Source: JAUSIF01 sp963711595 (lineage in GTDB: Bacteria > Pseudomonadota > Alphaproteobacteria > Rhizobiales > Xanthobacteraceae). Taken from it: 64,000 nt of DNA. The DNA is taken from assembly GCA_963711595.1 (NCBI GenBank), contig CAVQER010000001.1, positions 310,001-374,000 of the forward strand, in the 5' to 3' direction. A program made the position numbers and the translations under genes. Shown one piece after another: positions 43,419 through 53,216 of this stretch; the stretch's first letter is position 1; each line of letters starts with the position of its first letter. A model generated the notes under the pieces. That model ran no database searches, had not been told where the DNA came from, and was given only the letters and a program-made list of their open reading frames with translations.

Positions 43419-46382
43419 TCAGGGATTTACCGCCCCACCGATGATCTTCTCGAAAATCTTCCGCACCTTGCGCTGCGTATCGATCACGTAGGCCTCGAGG
43501 CGCGGAAAATCCGGCAACTCGCCCGCACGCGCGAGCAGCGCAAGGAGTCCGGGTCCGCCCTTTGCCGGTTCGAGTTTCCGCGGGAGGCAAAGACGCAGGA
43601 CCTGCGTCACGTCGTGATACAGCGTGAAAGCGGCGCGCAATGTTTCTCCGTCGGCGCGACCGACCAGGCCCAGCGCCACTGCGCTTTCCAGCACGCGGCC
43701 CGTATGCGTCTCGAGGATGGCCGGCTTCTCGTGCGCATGGACGAGCTGCAGGTACTGGGCGATGAACTCGAGATCGACGAGGCCTCCCTCGACGTACTTG
43801 ATGTCCCAAGGATCCTTGTCGCCTTTCTCTTCCGCGATCGCACGGCGCATTTCCAGCACATCGCGCGCGACCGTCATCTGATCGCGTTCCGTGCAAAGCG
43901 CTGCCTGAATTTCCTTCTCGACACGCGTGCCGAGGACCGGGGGAGCGGAAATCACCCGAGCGCGGGTAAGCGCCATGTGCTCCCAGGTCCAGGCCTGGTC
44001 GCGCTGGTAGATCGCGAAGCTTTCCAGCGAAGTAGCCACCGGTCCGGCTCGCCCGGACGGCCGAAGCCGCAAATCGACGTCGTAGAGTTTGCCGGCGTTG
44101 GTCGGGGTCGTTAGAGCGCTGATCAAACGTTGTGTCAGACGAGAATAGTATTGCGTCGCGTGGAGCGGGCGCCCCCCGTCGGATTCCGGGCGTTCGAGGT
44201 CGTAGTCGTAGAGCAGGATCAGATCGAGGTCGGAGCCCGCGGTCATTTCGTTTCCGCCCAGCTTTCCCAGCGCAAGCACGGCCGACGCCGCTCCCGGCAC
44301 CGTCCCGTGCGTGGTTGCGAAGCGCTCCTCAACGTGGCGGTGGACACTTCGGATGAGCACCCCGGCAAGCCGCGCATACAACTCCCCTGCGCGGTTGGCG
44401 GAAATCGTGCCTGACAGGAGGCGAACTCCGATCAGCACCTGCTGCTCCCGCCCGAACCGTCGCGTCAGGTCCAGGAATTCCTCTTCGCTCGTTGACTGGG
44501 TAAGCGTGGAGTTGAGTCGCTCGGTCAGGAGCTTCTCGTCCGGTGGTGCGCCGAAGAAAGCGGGATCGAGTAATCCGTCAAGCGCCGAGGGGGACTGCGC
44601 CACGATCTCGCCCAGTCTCGGCGCTGTTCCGAGGATGGTCGCGAGTAGCTGCACGAGATCGGGGTGAGTGCGAAGTGCCGCGAGCAGCCGAACGGCGCCC
44701 GGTAAGGCCGCGAAGAAGCGGTCGGCGGCGATCAACGCACTATCGGCGTTACCCGTGCGCGCGAGCGCGACGATGAAGGTCGGAAGAATCGCGACGAGGT
44801 CGGCGCGCGCGGCCTCGGGCCGGAGCGATCGATGCTCGCCCTTGAGCCACTCGCGCACCAAAGTACTGGCCGCGAGCGGTTCCTTGAAGCCGAGACGTTT
44901 CAGTGTTTCAAGCGTTTCACGGTCGTCGGCGTGGGCCGAGAATTCGAATTTTCCTTCGATTGCTGCCAGCGGCGGTGCGTCCTCGAACAGGCTCGCGTAG
45001 TGCGCCTGCACCCGGCGCAGGTGCGCCGTCAGGTTTGCAGCAAACTCGTCTCGGTTGCGCTCGCCAAAGAACTTTGCAAACCGATCAAGCGCGGCTGGAT
45101 CGTCAGGCAACGTGTGCGTCTGTTCGTCGGCGACCATCTGCAGCCTGTGCTCGACACGACGCAGGAACAGGTAAGCGTCCTTCAACTCATCGCGCGCTTC
45201 CGAGGTGATCCACTTCTCCTCAGCGAGCGTGTCGAGGCTCGCCAATGTCTCCCGGCCGCGCAGGTTCGCCGCGCGCCCGCCCGCGATCAGTTGCTGCGTC
45301 TGTACGAAGAACTCGATCTCGCGAATGCCGCCGCGACCGAGCTTGACGTTGTGCCCTTCGACGGCGATTTCCTCGTGTCCGCGGAACGCGTGCATCTGCC
45401 GCTTCATGTCGTGGATGTCGGCGATCGCTGCGTGGTCGAGGTAGCGGCGCCAAACGAAGGGCGAAAGCTCCTTGAGATAGCCTTCGCCGGCCGCATCATC
45501 GCCCGCCGAGACGCGGGCCTTGATCATCGCGGCACGTTCCCAGGTCTGGCCGACGCGCTCGTAGTAGTCGATCGCGGCATCGGTCGCGACCGCAACCTGC
45601 GTCGATCCCGGATCGGGCCGCAGGCGTAGATCGACACGATAGACGTAGCCGTCCTCGGTTCGGTCCTGCAGCAGCCGCACGAGATCGCGCGTCATGCGAA
45701 CGAAAAAGGAGGATGGATCCAGCCCTCGTTCGAGTGGCGCGGCGCGGTCGTAGAGAACGATGAGGTCGATATCGCTAGAATAGTTGAGCTCGCCGGCTCC
45801 GAGCTTGCCCATCCCAAGCGCAAAGTAGCCGGAACCCCTCCCCGGGCGATCGGGATCAGCAATTCTGATCTTCTGCGCCGCATGGGCCCGTCGAAGCAAA
45901 TAGTCGACGGCCGCCGAAATCGCGGTGTCCGCCACCCTGCTCAAAGCCTGCGTTACCTCCGCGAAGTTCCACGCGCCACCGATATCCGCGAGAGCAATCA
46001 GGAGCGCCGTGTCACGCCGCATTCTGCGCAGCGCCTGCATCAGCGCCTCGTCGTTGCGCGCGCTGAGCGCCGCCTTGGCGCCCGCCTCAACGATCTTGGT
46101 CAGGCTCGAATCGGGCGGCGTATCAAGGAGCGACACCAGGGTTCCGGGATCGGCTTGCACAATCGACCAGAGGAACGATGAGCCGTCGGCCACACCTTCG
46201 AGCAGCGCGCGGGCCTTCGACTTCGGCAGGATGAGCGGTTCGAGACGCGCGGCCGATTTGCGGTCGCTCTTCAACAGGTCAGTGAGCTTTGACTGCGCTG
46301 CCGCGACATCGGACAGGTAAGGCGTTTCGCGAATGCGCGCCGCCAGACCGACCGCCGCCTCGGCCTTCTTGGTAGGTGCCAT
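43419..46382 (-). CDS. glnE: bifunctional glutamine synthetase adenylyltransferase/adenylyl-removing enzyme
   Basis: 987 residues, full length. Two nucleotidyltransferase domains are joined by helical linkers. The N-terminal adenylyl-removing domain has GMGKLGAGELNYSSDIDLIV near residue 202. The C-terminal adenylyltransferase domain has LGKLGGNEMTAGSDLDLILL near 714. Each carries the G-S-D/S-S-D-x-D metal-binding pair. Each domain is followed by its GlnD-PII-uridylyltransferase-like helical region. GlnE covalently adjusts glutamine synthetase activity in response to PII and glutamine. It is the last gene of a minus-strand set after the two-component pair (10 bp gap), an arrangement I know from rhizobia. 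Confidence 0.96.
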   Translation of the reverse strand: MAPTKKAEAAVGLAARIRETPYLSDVAAAQSKLTDLLKSDRKSAARLEPLILPKSKARALLEGVADGSSFLWSIVQADPGTLVSLLDTPPDSSLTKIVEAGAKAALSARNDEALMQALRRMRRDTALLIALADIGGAWNFAEVTQALSRVADTAISAAVDYLLRRAHAAQKIRIADPDRPGRGSGYFALGMGKLGAGELNYSSDIDLIVLYDRAAPLERGLDPSSFFVRMTRDLVRLLQDRTEDGYVYRVDLRLRPDPGSTQVAVATDAAIDYYERVGQTWERAAMIKARVSAGDDAAGEGYLKELSPFVWRRYLDHAAIADIHDMKRQMHAFRGHEEIAVEGHNVKLGRGGIREIEFFVQTQQLIAGGRAANLRGRETLASLDTLAEEKWITSEARDELKDAYLFLRRVEHRLQMVADEQTHTLPDDPAALDRFAKFFGERNRDEFAANLTAHLRRVQAHYASLFEDAPPLAAIEGKFEFSAHADDRETLETLKRLGFKEPLAASTLVREWLKGEHRSLRPEAARADLVAILPTFIVALARTGNADSALIAADRFFAALPGAVRLLAALRTHPDLVQLLATILGTAPRLGEIVAQSPSALDGLLDPAFFGAPPDEKLLTERLNSTLTQSTSEEEFLDLTRRFGREQQVLIGVRLLSGTISANRAGELYARLAGVLIRSVHRHVEERFATTHGTVPGAASAVLALGKLGGNEMTAGSDLDLILLYDYDLERPESDGGRPLHATQYYSRLTQRLISALTTPTNAGKLYDVDLRLRPSGRAGPVATSLESFAIYQRDQAWTWEHMALTRARVISAPPVLGTRVEKEIQAALCTERDQMTVARDVLEMRRAIAEEKGDKDPWDIKYVEGGLVDLEFIAQYLQLVHAHEKPAILETHTGRVLESAVALGLVGRADGETLRAAFTLYHDVTQVLRLCLPRKLEPAKGGPGLLALLARAGELPDFPRLEAYVIDTQRKVRKIFEKIIGGAVNP

Positions 46383-46392
46383 CCGGCCTTGC

Positions 46393-47781
46393 TTAACGCG
46401 CCGGAGCCGGAAGTGCGAGAGTCACCCGGAGCCCCGGTGCGTTGTCATTGAGAAGGAGTTCGCCCCCATGCAAGCGGGCTACGGCCGCAGCCAGCGACAG
46501 CCCGAGGCCTGCCCCGGGCCGCGAGCGACTTTCTTCAAGACGCACGAAACGTTCCAGCACGCGCGCGCGATCGGCCTTCGGGATGCCTACACCGCCGTCG
46601 GCGACGGACAGGAGAGCCCGGCCGCCTTCGGTGCTGGCCGAAATATCAATCTTCCCCGATCCGCTCCTTCCCGCCGCTCCATGCTTGATGGCGTTGTCTA
46701 TCAGGTTGGCGAGGGCCTGGCCGATCAGTTCGCGATTGCCGTGAATCCGCAGCGGAGGGTCGGCCTTCACGGACAGAGCCATGCCCTTCTCCTCGGCAAG
46801 TGGCTCGTATAGTTCTGCCACCCCCTTCGCCACCTCCGTTGCGTCGAAATCCACCATGTGCGTTCTCGCCTCGCCCACCTCGGCACGCGAGATCATCAAT
46901 AGCGCTTCAAAGGTACGGATCAGTGCGTCGGACTCTTCGATCGTTCGCTCCAAGGCGGCGCGATAGTCGGACTCGTCCTTCGCGCTGCGCAGCGCCTCTT
47001 CGGCCTGATTGCGCAGGCGCGTGAGCGGCGTTTTGAGATCGTGTGCGATGTTGTCGGAAACGTGCTTGACCCCCGTCATCAGCCCTTCGATGCGTTCGAG
47101 CATCGTGTTCAGGCTGTTGCCGAGGCGATCGAATTCGTCCCCCGAGCCGCCGACCGGCAGCCGGCCTGACAGGTCGCCGGCCATGATGCGGTCGCTGGTC
47201 GCGGTCATCGCGTCGATGCGTTTCAGCACGCGACGCGCAATAAAAAGACCCCCGGCCACGCCGAGGACGACGAGGAACACGACTGCCCAGCGGGCGGGTC
47301 GGGCGAGGATCTCGCGCAGCCGGTCGCGCTCCTCGAAGTCTCGGCCGACGAGCAGTCTGAACCCGCCCGATAGGACCGCCACGCGTATGAGCGCGCGGCT
47401 TTCGTGCGCCCGGTCGGGATCCTCCGCGCGACGATAGGAGATTTCCGACCAGCCCGGCCGATCGAGCGTGCGGTTCGGCACTTCGACGTTGCCGACGATG
47501 GTGACGCCCGCGAAGGTTGTGATCAGGTAAAGATTGGAGCCCGGCTGCTGGGCGCGCGCCTCGACCACGTCCACAAGACGATTGATACCGCCGGCAACGA
47601 ACTGCTCCTGCAGTCCGCGCATCTCCGTGTCGACGTTGTCGGTAATCTGCTCGACGACAAGCTGTTGAGTATGGCGTGCCAGGTAGGCGATCGTCGCCGC
47701 CGCGAAGATCGCAAATACGATCAGGTAAACGGCAACGATCTTGAATGCCGTCGTGCGGACAAGTTTACCGAGCGCCGTCAC
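46393..47781 (-). CDS. sensor histidine kinase with HAMP domain
   Basis: 462 residues, starting at GTG 47781, which lies inside the last codons of the response regulator gene (17-bp overlap). Two membrane spans (13-35 and about 160-182) flank a periplasmic sensor. A HAMP linker (RRVLKRIDAMTATSDRIMAG) follows, then the phospho-His in DNIAHDLKTPLTRLRNQAEE. ATPase motifs are NLIDNAIKHG, VADGGVGIP and GAGLGLSLAAAVARLHGGEL. The signal is unknown. It forms a pair with the OmpR-type regulator encoded upstream and lies next to degP, which suggests a link with envelope stress. Confidence 0.9.
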   Translation of the reverse strand: MTALGKLVRTTAFKIVAVYLIVFAIFAAATIAYLARHTQQLVVEQITDNVDTEMRGLQEQFVAGGINRLVDVVEARAQQPGSNLYLITTFAGVTIVGNVEVPNRTLDRPGWSEISYRRAEDPDRAHESRALIRVAVLSGGFRLLVGRDFEERDRLREILARPARWAVVFLVVLGVAGGLFIARRVLKRIDAMTATSDRIMAGDLSGRLPVGGSGDEFDRLGNSLNTMLERIEGLMTGVKHVSDNIAHDLKTPLTRLRNQAEEALRSAKDESDYRAALERTIEESDALIRTFEALLMISRAEVGEARTHMVDFDATEVAKGVAELYEPLAEEKGMALSVKADPPLRIHGNRELIGQALANLIDNAIKHGAAGRSGSGKIDISASTEGGRALLSVADGGVGIPKADRARVLERFVRLEESRSRPGAGLGLSLAAAVARLHGGELLLNDNAPGLRVTLALPAPAR

Positions 47782-48445
47782 GGATCATGTATCCCGCGCC
47801 GCGCACTGTATGAAGCAGAGCGCGATCGAAGCCCTTATCAATCTTCGAGCGCAGGCGCGAGACATGAACGTCGATCACGTTCGTCTGTGGGTCGAAATGA
47901 TAGTCCCAGACGTTCTCGAGCAGCATCGTACGGGTGACGACTTGTCCTGCGTGCCGCATCAGATATTCGAGTAAGCGAAATTCGCGCGGCTGAAGGGGAA
48001 TCTCCTTGCCGCCGCGTGAAACGCGGTGCGAAAGACGATCGAGCTCGAGATCGCCGACGCGATAGAGTGTCTCGCCGGATTGCGGCGTGGTGCGGCGAGA
48101 GAGTGCCTCGATGCGCGCGAGCAATTCGGAGAAGGCATAGGGCTTGGCGAGATAGTCGTCGCCGCCGGCGCGTAGTCCGGTGACCCGGTCGTCGACCTGG
48201 CCGAGCGCGGAAAGAATGAGAACAGGAGTGGTGTTTCCCCGCGCGCGCAGTTCGGAAATAAGCGATAGCCCTTCGCGCTTCGGCAGCATCCGGTCGATGA
48301 CCAGTACGTCGAATTCGCCGTCAAGCGCCGCGGCGAGGCCCTCCTCGCCGTCGCGGGCAAGCTCGGCGACATGGCCGGCTTCACGCAACGCCTTGCGCAG
48401 GTAGTCCGCGGCTTCGCGGTCGTCCTCGACAATGAGGAGGCGCAT
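47765..48445 (-). CDS. OmpR-family response regulator
   Basis: 226 residues from the ATG at 48445 (MRLLIVEDDREAADYLRKAL); a longer frame upstream adds only 16 unconserved residues. The receiver has the acidic pair E8-D9, the phospho-Asp in FDVLVIDRMLPKREG near residue 51 and the Lys in DYLAKPYAFSELLARI. The C-terminal winged helix carries PLQPREFRLLEYLMRHAGQV, NVIDVHVSRLRSKID and the closing TVRGAGYMI. It acts with the kinase encoded immediately downstream. A hairpin at 48566-48593 separates it from degP. Confidence 0.92.
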   Translation of the reverse strand: MRLLIVEDDREAADYLRKALREAGHVAELARDGEEGLAAALDGEFDVLVIDRMLPKREGLSLISELRARGNTTPVLILSALGQVDDRVTGLRAGGDDYLAKPYAFSELLARIEALSRRTTPQSGETLYRVGDLELDRLSHRVSRGGKEIPLQPREFRLLEYLMRHAGQVVTRTMLLENVWDYHFDPQTNVIDVHVSRLRSKIDKGFDRALLHTVRGAGYMIRDGAR

Positions 48446-48565
48446 GGCGGGATGCTCCGCGCGAACGGGAATCTCTGAAGCACTATCGCGCATGTCAGGC
48501 CCTGGGACCTATACGTTCGACGCGTTTCCAATTCGTGCGGGCGTTTTGCACCCCGGACATAATTC

Positions 48566-48593
48566 GGGCGGGAGGCTGTTAGACCTCCCGCCC
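48566..48593 (-). terminator. hairpin between degP and the response regulator
   Basis: A perfect 10-bp stem GGGCGGGAGG/CCTCCCGCCC with an 8-nt loop lies 50 bp after the degP stop. The following T tract is weak (GAATTATG), so termination may be partial. Confidence 0.6.
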
Positions 48594-48644
48594 CGGGATA
48601 CCAGCGACGGCAGGGGGCGACGGGGCCGCCACCGGCTCCCTAGC

Positions 48645-50207
48645 TCATGTACGTGCGACCGGCAGGGTGACGAAGCGAGTGTTGTTCTCCCGCTTCACCC
48701 GCAGCAGCACGACCGATTTGTTGTCCTTGCGCGCGGCGGCAATCGCGTCGCGCACATCAGCCGGCGACGCGACGTTCTTGCCGGCGATCTGCAGAATGAT
48801 GTCACCCGCCGCGATACCGCGCTCGGCGGCCGGGCCGGCAGGATCGACCTCCGTGACGACGACGCCCTCGGCGCCGGATCCGGCGACAGTGTTCGCCGGC
48901 GCAAGGGTCAAGCCTAGACGCGGTTCTTCGGTTCCGGCCTGCTCCTTAGATTTCGCGGGCGCCGCAGCCTGTGCTTGTTCCGGCAACTTGGCGAGCGTGA
49001 CGTTGACCGTCTGCTCCTTGCCGTCACGGTTGATCTGCAATTTCACCGTGGATCCAGGCTGCTTGCCTGCAACGCGACGCGAAAGGTCCCGGGCATCCTT
49101 CAGGCGCTCGCCATCAACGGAGATAATTGCGTCGCCCGAGCGGATGCCGGCTTTCGCAGCCGGGGTATCGGCCTGAACCTCGGCGACCAGTGCGCCGCCA
49201 GGTTCCTTCAAGCCGAGACCCTCAGCGATCTCTTTGGTGATCGGTTGGATCTGCACACCAACATAACCACGAGTGACGGTTCCGGTTTCCTTGAGTTCCG
49301 AAACAACGCGACTGACGTTCTCGGCGGGGATCGCAAACGCGATGCCGACGTTCCCACCGGACGGAGAGACGATCGCCGTGTTCACACCGATCACCTCGCC
49401 GGCGAGATTGAACGTCGGGCCGCCCGAGTTGCCCCGGTTCACGGCGGCGTCGATCTGAAGGAAGTCGTCGTACACGTTCGCGCCGATGTCACGGCCACGC
49501 GCGGACACGATGCCCGCTGTCACGGTTCCACCGAGCCCGAACGGATTACCGACGGCCAGAACCCAATCGCCGACGCGCGGCGCGTTCCCGGCGAACTTCA
49601 CCCATGGGAAGTCGTTCTTGCCCTCCACCTTGAGGAGCGCGATGTCAGTGCGCGGGTCCGTTCCGATCAGCTTCGCGGGATAAGTCTTGCCATCGACGGT
49701 CGTGACTTCGATCTCGTTCGACTTATCGACCACGTGATTGTTCGTCACGACATAGCCGTCGGCGGAAATGAAGAAGCCCGACCCTTGACCCTGCGCGCGA
49801 CGGCCTTGACCCGGTCCCTGACGGAAGTCAGGCATGCGATCGCCGAAGAAGCGCTTGAAGAATTCCTCGACCTGCGGCGGGACGTTCTCGCCACGGCGAT
49901 TGAAGCCTTCACCGCCACGGTCGCCGCGATTGCTTCGATCGCCCTCGTTGCTCGCGACGCGCGGCTCGCTGAGCCGGACGCGAACGCTGACCACCGCGGG
50001 GCTGACCCGCTCAACGACGTCCGCGAACGACATCTGCGTCGCTGAACGATCGGTGGTAATCTGAGCAATTGCGGGCGAGAATGTCTGAGGAATAATTTGT
50101 CCGGCGGCGAAGCCGGCAATGGCGACGCCAAGCACGCCTGCCATCAACATCGTGCGACGGCGGCGCAGCACGCCTTCGGTCTTAGGTTTTGAATCAAGTT
50201 GGTCCAT
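48645..50207 (-). CDS. degP: Do-family serine endopeptidase (DegP/MucD-like)
   Basis: 520 residues from the ATG at 50207 (CGGAGAGG upstream). An N-terminal signal anchor spans residues 20-42 (LMAGVLGVAIAGFAAGQIIP). The trypsin-like domain has the catalytic triad: His in YVVTNNHVVD, Asp in DPRTDIALL and Ser in VNRGNSGGPTFN. Two PDZ domains follow, starting near GYVGVQIQPITKEIAEGL and PRLGLTLAP. A Gly/Arg/Asn-rich loop precedes the protease domain. It degrades or refolds damaged proteins in the periplasm. It stands between the ccm genes and the two-component pair, in the same orientation. Confidence 0.94.
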   Translation of the reverse strand: MDQLDSKPKTEGVLRRRRTMLMAGVLGVAIAGFAAGQIIPQTFSPAIAQITTDRSATQMSFADVVERVSPAVVSVRVRLSEPRVASNEGDRSNRGDRGGEGFNRRGENVPPQVEEFFKRFFGDRMPDFRQGPGQGRRAQGQGSGFFISADGYVVTNNHVVDKSNEIEVTTVDGKTYPAKLIGTDPRTDIALLKVEGKNDFPWVKFAGNAPRVGDWVLAVGNPFGLGGTVTAGIVSARGRDIGANVYDDFLQIDAAVNRGNSGGPTFNLAGEVIGVNTAIVSPSGGNVGIAFAIPAENVSRVVSELKETGTVTRGYVGVQIQPITKEIAEGLGLKEPGGALVAEVQADTPAAKAGIRSGDAIISVDGERLKDARDLSRRVAGKQPGSTVKLQINRDGKEQTVNVTLAKLPEQAQAAAPAKSKEQAGTEEPRLGLTLAPANTVAGSGAEGVVVTEVDPAGPAAERGIAAGDIILQIAGKNVASPADVRDAIAAARKDNKSVVLLRVKRENNTRFVTLPVART

Positions 50208-50324
50208 GTCCCTCTCCGCTTCGGAAATTCGATTGCCTGGGTGACAGGCTCGAGGGGACATATAGGAGGGGGTGCCTTACGGCGCTCTCTCCGCCTCATT
50301 ACAAGTTGGTAAGGTGTGGGTTCC

Positions 50325-50786
50325 TCACGGCTTGTTGTTCTTGTCGAGAAGCGTTTCGAGCCGGCGCTTTTCCGCCATGGACAGCGGAGCCGATACGGTA
50401 TTGCGACGACGCATGACCGCTGCCACGGCGATCCCTATGGCGGTCAGCAAAGCCAGAATCGGCAATCCCCAAAGAAGCACTGTGGCGGGCCGAAAGCGCG
50501 GCTCCAACAGGACAAACTCACCGTAACGAGCGACCAGAAAATCGCGCACCGCCGCATCGGTATCGCCGGCCGCGATCCTTTCACGCACCAGGACGCGGAT
50601 GTCGCGCGCGAGCGGCGCATGCAATTCATCGATCAACTCGTTCTGGCACACCATGCAGCGGAGTGTCTGGGACAGAGCGCGAGCGCGCGCTTCCAGCGCC
50701 GGATTCTTCAGCATCTCGTCAGCTTCGACGGCGAGTACGACCGTACTCACCAACAAAGCAAAGAGGGCGCCGAGGAGCGTCCGCAT
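50325..50786 (-). CDS. ccmH: cytochrome c maturation protein CcmH (CycL)
   Basis: 153 residues: signal peptide, a periplasmic domain with the redox motif LRCMVCQN (near residue 43), and one C-terminal membrane span (VLLWGLPILALLTAIGIAVA). It reduces apocytochrome c or receives it for haem attachment together with CcmF. Last gene of ccmIEFH; 3 bp separate it from the CcmF stop. The 117 bp after it lead to degP. Confidence 0.93.
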   Translation of the reverse strand: MRTLLGALFALLVSTVVLAVEADEMLKNPALEARARALSQTLRCMVCQNELIDELHAPLARDIRVLVRERIAAGDTDAAVRDFLVARYGEFVLLEPRFRPATVLLWGLPILALLTAIGIAVAAVMRRRNTVSAPLSMAEKRRLETLLDKNNKP

Positions 50787-50789
50787 ACC

Positions 50790-52769
50790 CTACTCCGCAG
50801 GCGCGACAATCACGCGCCTTGCCCGGCGTGGGACACCAATTCGCAGTCTGCGATCGGATAGAGACAGCATGCCGCCGATGGCCATGATCACCGGCCCAAA
50901 CCAGATGAGAAGAACAAGCGGCTTCCAATAGATGCGAACGGACGTGCGCTGGTCCGCGGCGTGATCGCCGATGCTGATATACAGTTGGCTTAGACCGAAG
51001 GTTTCGATGCCGGCTTCGGTCGTCGGCACGTTGCGTGCCTGGTAAACCCGCTTCGAGGGTTCGGCAACACCGATCAATACGCCGCCGCGCCGCACCTCGA
51101 ATCGTGCGAAAACTTCGCGCCAATTCGGGCCATTGCGACCGCTCAGTCCGGCAAATGTCAGTTCGAGATTCGCAATCGATACCCTGTCCGCCGGCCTGAT
51201 ACTGACGATCCTCTCCTCGCTCCAACCTGTCTCGGCGACAACGCCAAGCAGCGCGATGCCGATGCCGGCATGAGCAAGCACGCTTCCGTAGGCAGAGCGC
51301 GGCAATCCCCGCGCACGGCCGAGGGAATGCGCGAAAGACTCTCGAAACAGCGCGAGACGTTCGCCCAGTTCGACAACCGCTCCCGCGATCGCAAACAACG
51401 CGACGAACAGCGCAATCGACGGCAGCAAACGTCCCCCGTCGACAACGTAGAGCGCGATCGCCGCGACGATCAGGGCGAATGCGGCAGCGGCCGAAAGCCG
51501 CTGCGCTGCTCCGAGTGCGTCGCCTCGCTTCCAGGCGAGCAGCGGACCGGTCGGCATTACGAACAGCAGGAGGAGTAGCAGCGGTCCGACGGTGCGATTG
51601 AAAAACGGCGCGCCCACGGAAATCTTCTCGCCCGTCAACGCTTCCAGGGTCAACGGATAGAGCGTTCCGACCAATACCGTTGTCGCTGCAGCGGTAAGCA
51701 GCATGTTGTTCAGGACGAGCGCGCCTTCGCGCGACACAGGCGCAAACAGGCCGCCCGGCTTCAGGGCGCTCGCGCGCCATGCGTAAAGGGCAAGCGAGCC
51801 CCCGATGAAGAAGGCGAGAATCGCGAGAATAAAGACGCCACGTGTAGGGTCGCTTGCGAACGTATGCACCGACGTGAGAACGCCGGAGCGCACGAGAAAC
51901 GTTCCGAGAAGCGACAGAGAAAAAGCAAGGATCGCAAGCAGCACCGTCCAGACCTTGAGCGCGTCACGCTTTTCCACGACCAATGCGGAATGCAGCAGCG
52001 CCGTTCCGGCAAGCCACGGGAGAACGGATGCGTTCTCGACGGGGTCCCAGAACCAGAACCCGCCCCACCCGAGTTCGTAGTAGGCCCAGTACGAACCCAT
52101 CGCGATCCCGAGGGTGAGACAGATCCACGCCGCAAGCGTCCACGGCCGCACCCAGCGCGCCCATGCTGCGTCGATTTTGCCCTCGATGAGGGCCGCGACG
52201 GCGAAAGCGAAGGCGACCGAAAAACCAACGTAGCCGAGATAAAGAAGCGGAGGATGAACTGCGAGACCCAGATCCTGAAGAATCGGATTGAGGTCGCGCC
52301 CCTCGACGGGCACTGGATCCACCCGCAGGAACGGATTTGAGGTTGCCAGGATGAAGAGAAGGAAAGCCGCGGCGATCAGGCCTTCGACGCCGAGAACATT
52401 GGCGCGCAGGCGATCAGGGAGGTTGCCGCCGAACAGTGCGACCAATGCAGAGAACAGGGCGAGGACGAGTACCCACAGCAGCATCGAGCCTTCGTGGTTT
52501 CCCCATACGCCGGTGACCTTGTAAAGCAGCGGCTTTGCGGAATGCGAGTTCTCGTAAACGTTGACGACGGAGAAATCCGAGTCGACGTAAAGCGAAATCA
52601 ATCCCGCGAATGCAAAGCCGACGAAGGCCAGATTCACCAGCGCGACGGGTTCTCCCACTGCCATCAGTGTAGCGTCATTCTTCGCTGCGCCCCAGACGGG
52701 GATCGTCGATTGCAGGAGCGCCAGTGCGAAGGCGAGGACGAGCGCGTAGTGAGAAAGCTCAGCGATCAT
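50790..52769 (-). CDS. ccmF: haem lyase CcmF (CycK)
   Basis: 659 residues with about 15 membrane spans. The haem-handling WWD region reads WGGFWFWDPVENASVLPWLA near residue 235. Periplasmic histidines flank it (LHSALVVEKRD and an earlier H-P-P-L in LAVHPPLLYLGYVG). A large periplasmic loop near 535-620 (GLSGRNGPNWREVFARFEV) is typical. CcmF reduces haem on CcmE and couples it to apocytochrome c with CcmH. It is flanked by ccmE and ccmH in the standard order. Confidence 0.95.
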   Translation of the reverse strand: MIAELSHYALVLAFALALLQSTIPVWGAAKNDATLMAVGEPVALVNLAFVGFAFAGLISLYVDSDFSVVNVYENSHSAKPLLYKVTGVWGNHEGSMLLWVLVLALFSALVALFGGNLPDRLRANVLGVEGLIAAAFLLFILATSNPFLRVDPVPVEGRDLNPILQDLGLAVHPPLLYLGYVGFSVAFAFAVAALIEGKIDAAWARWVRPWTLAAWICLTLGIAMGSYWAYYELGWGGFWFWDPVENASVLPWLAGTALLHSALVVEKRDALKVWTVLLAILAFSLSLLGTFLVRSGVLTSVHTFASDPTRGVFILAILAFFIGGSLALYAWRASALKPGGLFAPVSREGALVLNNMLLTAAATTVLVGTLYPLTLEALTGEKISVGAPFFNRTVGPLLLLLLFVMPTGPLLAWKRGDALGAAQRLSAAAAFALIVAAIALYVVDGGRLLPSIALFVALFAIAGAVVELGERLALFRESFAHSLGRARGLPRSAYGSVLAHAGIGIALLGVVAETGWSEERIVSIRPADRVSIANLELTFAGLSGRNGPNWREVFARFEVRRGGVLIGVAEPSKRVYQARNVPTTEAGIETFGLSQLYISIGDHAADQRTSVRIYWKPLVLLIWFGPVIMAIGGMLSLSDRRLRIGVPRRARRVIVAPAE

Positions 52770-52775
52770 GCCGCC

Positions 52776-53216
52776 TCACTTTCTTTCCTCGTGCTTCCAC
52801 ATGCCTTGCTTCTTCAAGGCATCGACTACTTCTCGCGGCATGTAATTTTCGTCGTGCTTGGCGAGCACGGTGTCGGCGCGGAAGAGTTGCGACGATTCGA
52901 GCGCGCCTTCGGCAACGACGCCCTGCCCTTCGCGGAACAGATCCGGGAGCACGCCGCTAAAGACGACCGGCAGACTGCGCGCGCCGTCCGTCACTTCGAA
53001 CCGCGCTTCCAGTCCATTGCGACGAACGCTTCCTTCCTTCACCAATCCGCCGATGCGGATACGCGTGCCAGGCTGGATGCTCTTCTCAGCGATTTCGGTT
53101 GGCGAGTGAAAGAAAACGATCGTATCGCGGAGCGCGGACAGAACCAGCGCTGCGGCAACGCCGAGAATTCCGAGCGCGAGGCCAATGAGGATCAGTCGGC
53201 GTTGGCGACGGGTCAT
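52776..53216 (-). CDS. ccmE: haem chaperone CcmE (CycJ)
   Basis: 146 residues: an N-terminal anchor (LILIGLALGILGVAAALVLS) and a periplasmic OB-fold domain. The haem-binding His lies in VLAKHDENYMP (H-x-x-x-Y), the family signature. Its start overlaps the ccmI stop as ATGA, and 6 bp separate it from ccmF, so it is co-translated within the operon. Confidence 0.95.
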   Translation of the reverse strand: MTRRQRRLILIGLALGILGVAAALVLSALRDTIVFFHSPTEIAEKSIQPGTRIRIGGLVKEGSVRRNGLEARFEVTDGARSLPVVFSGVLPDLFREGQGVVAEGALESSQLFRADTVLAKHDENYMPREVVDALKKQGMWKHEERK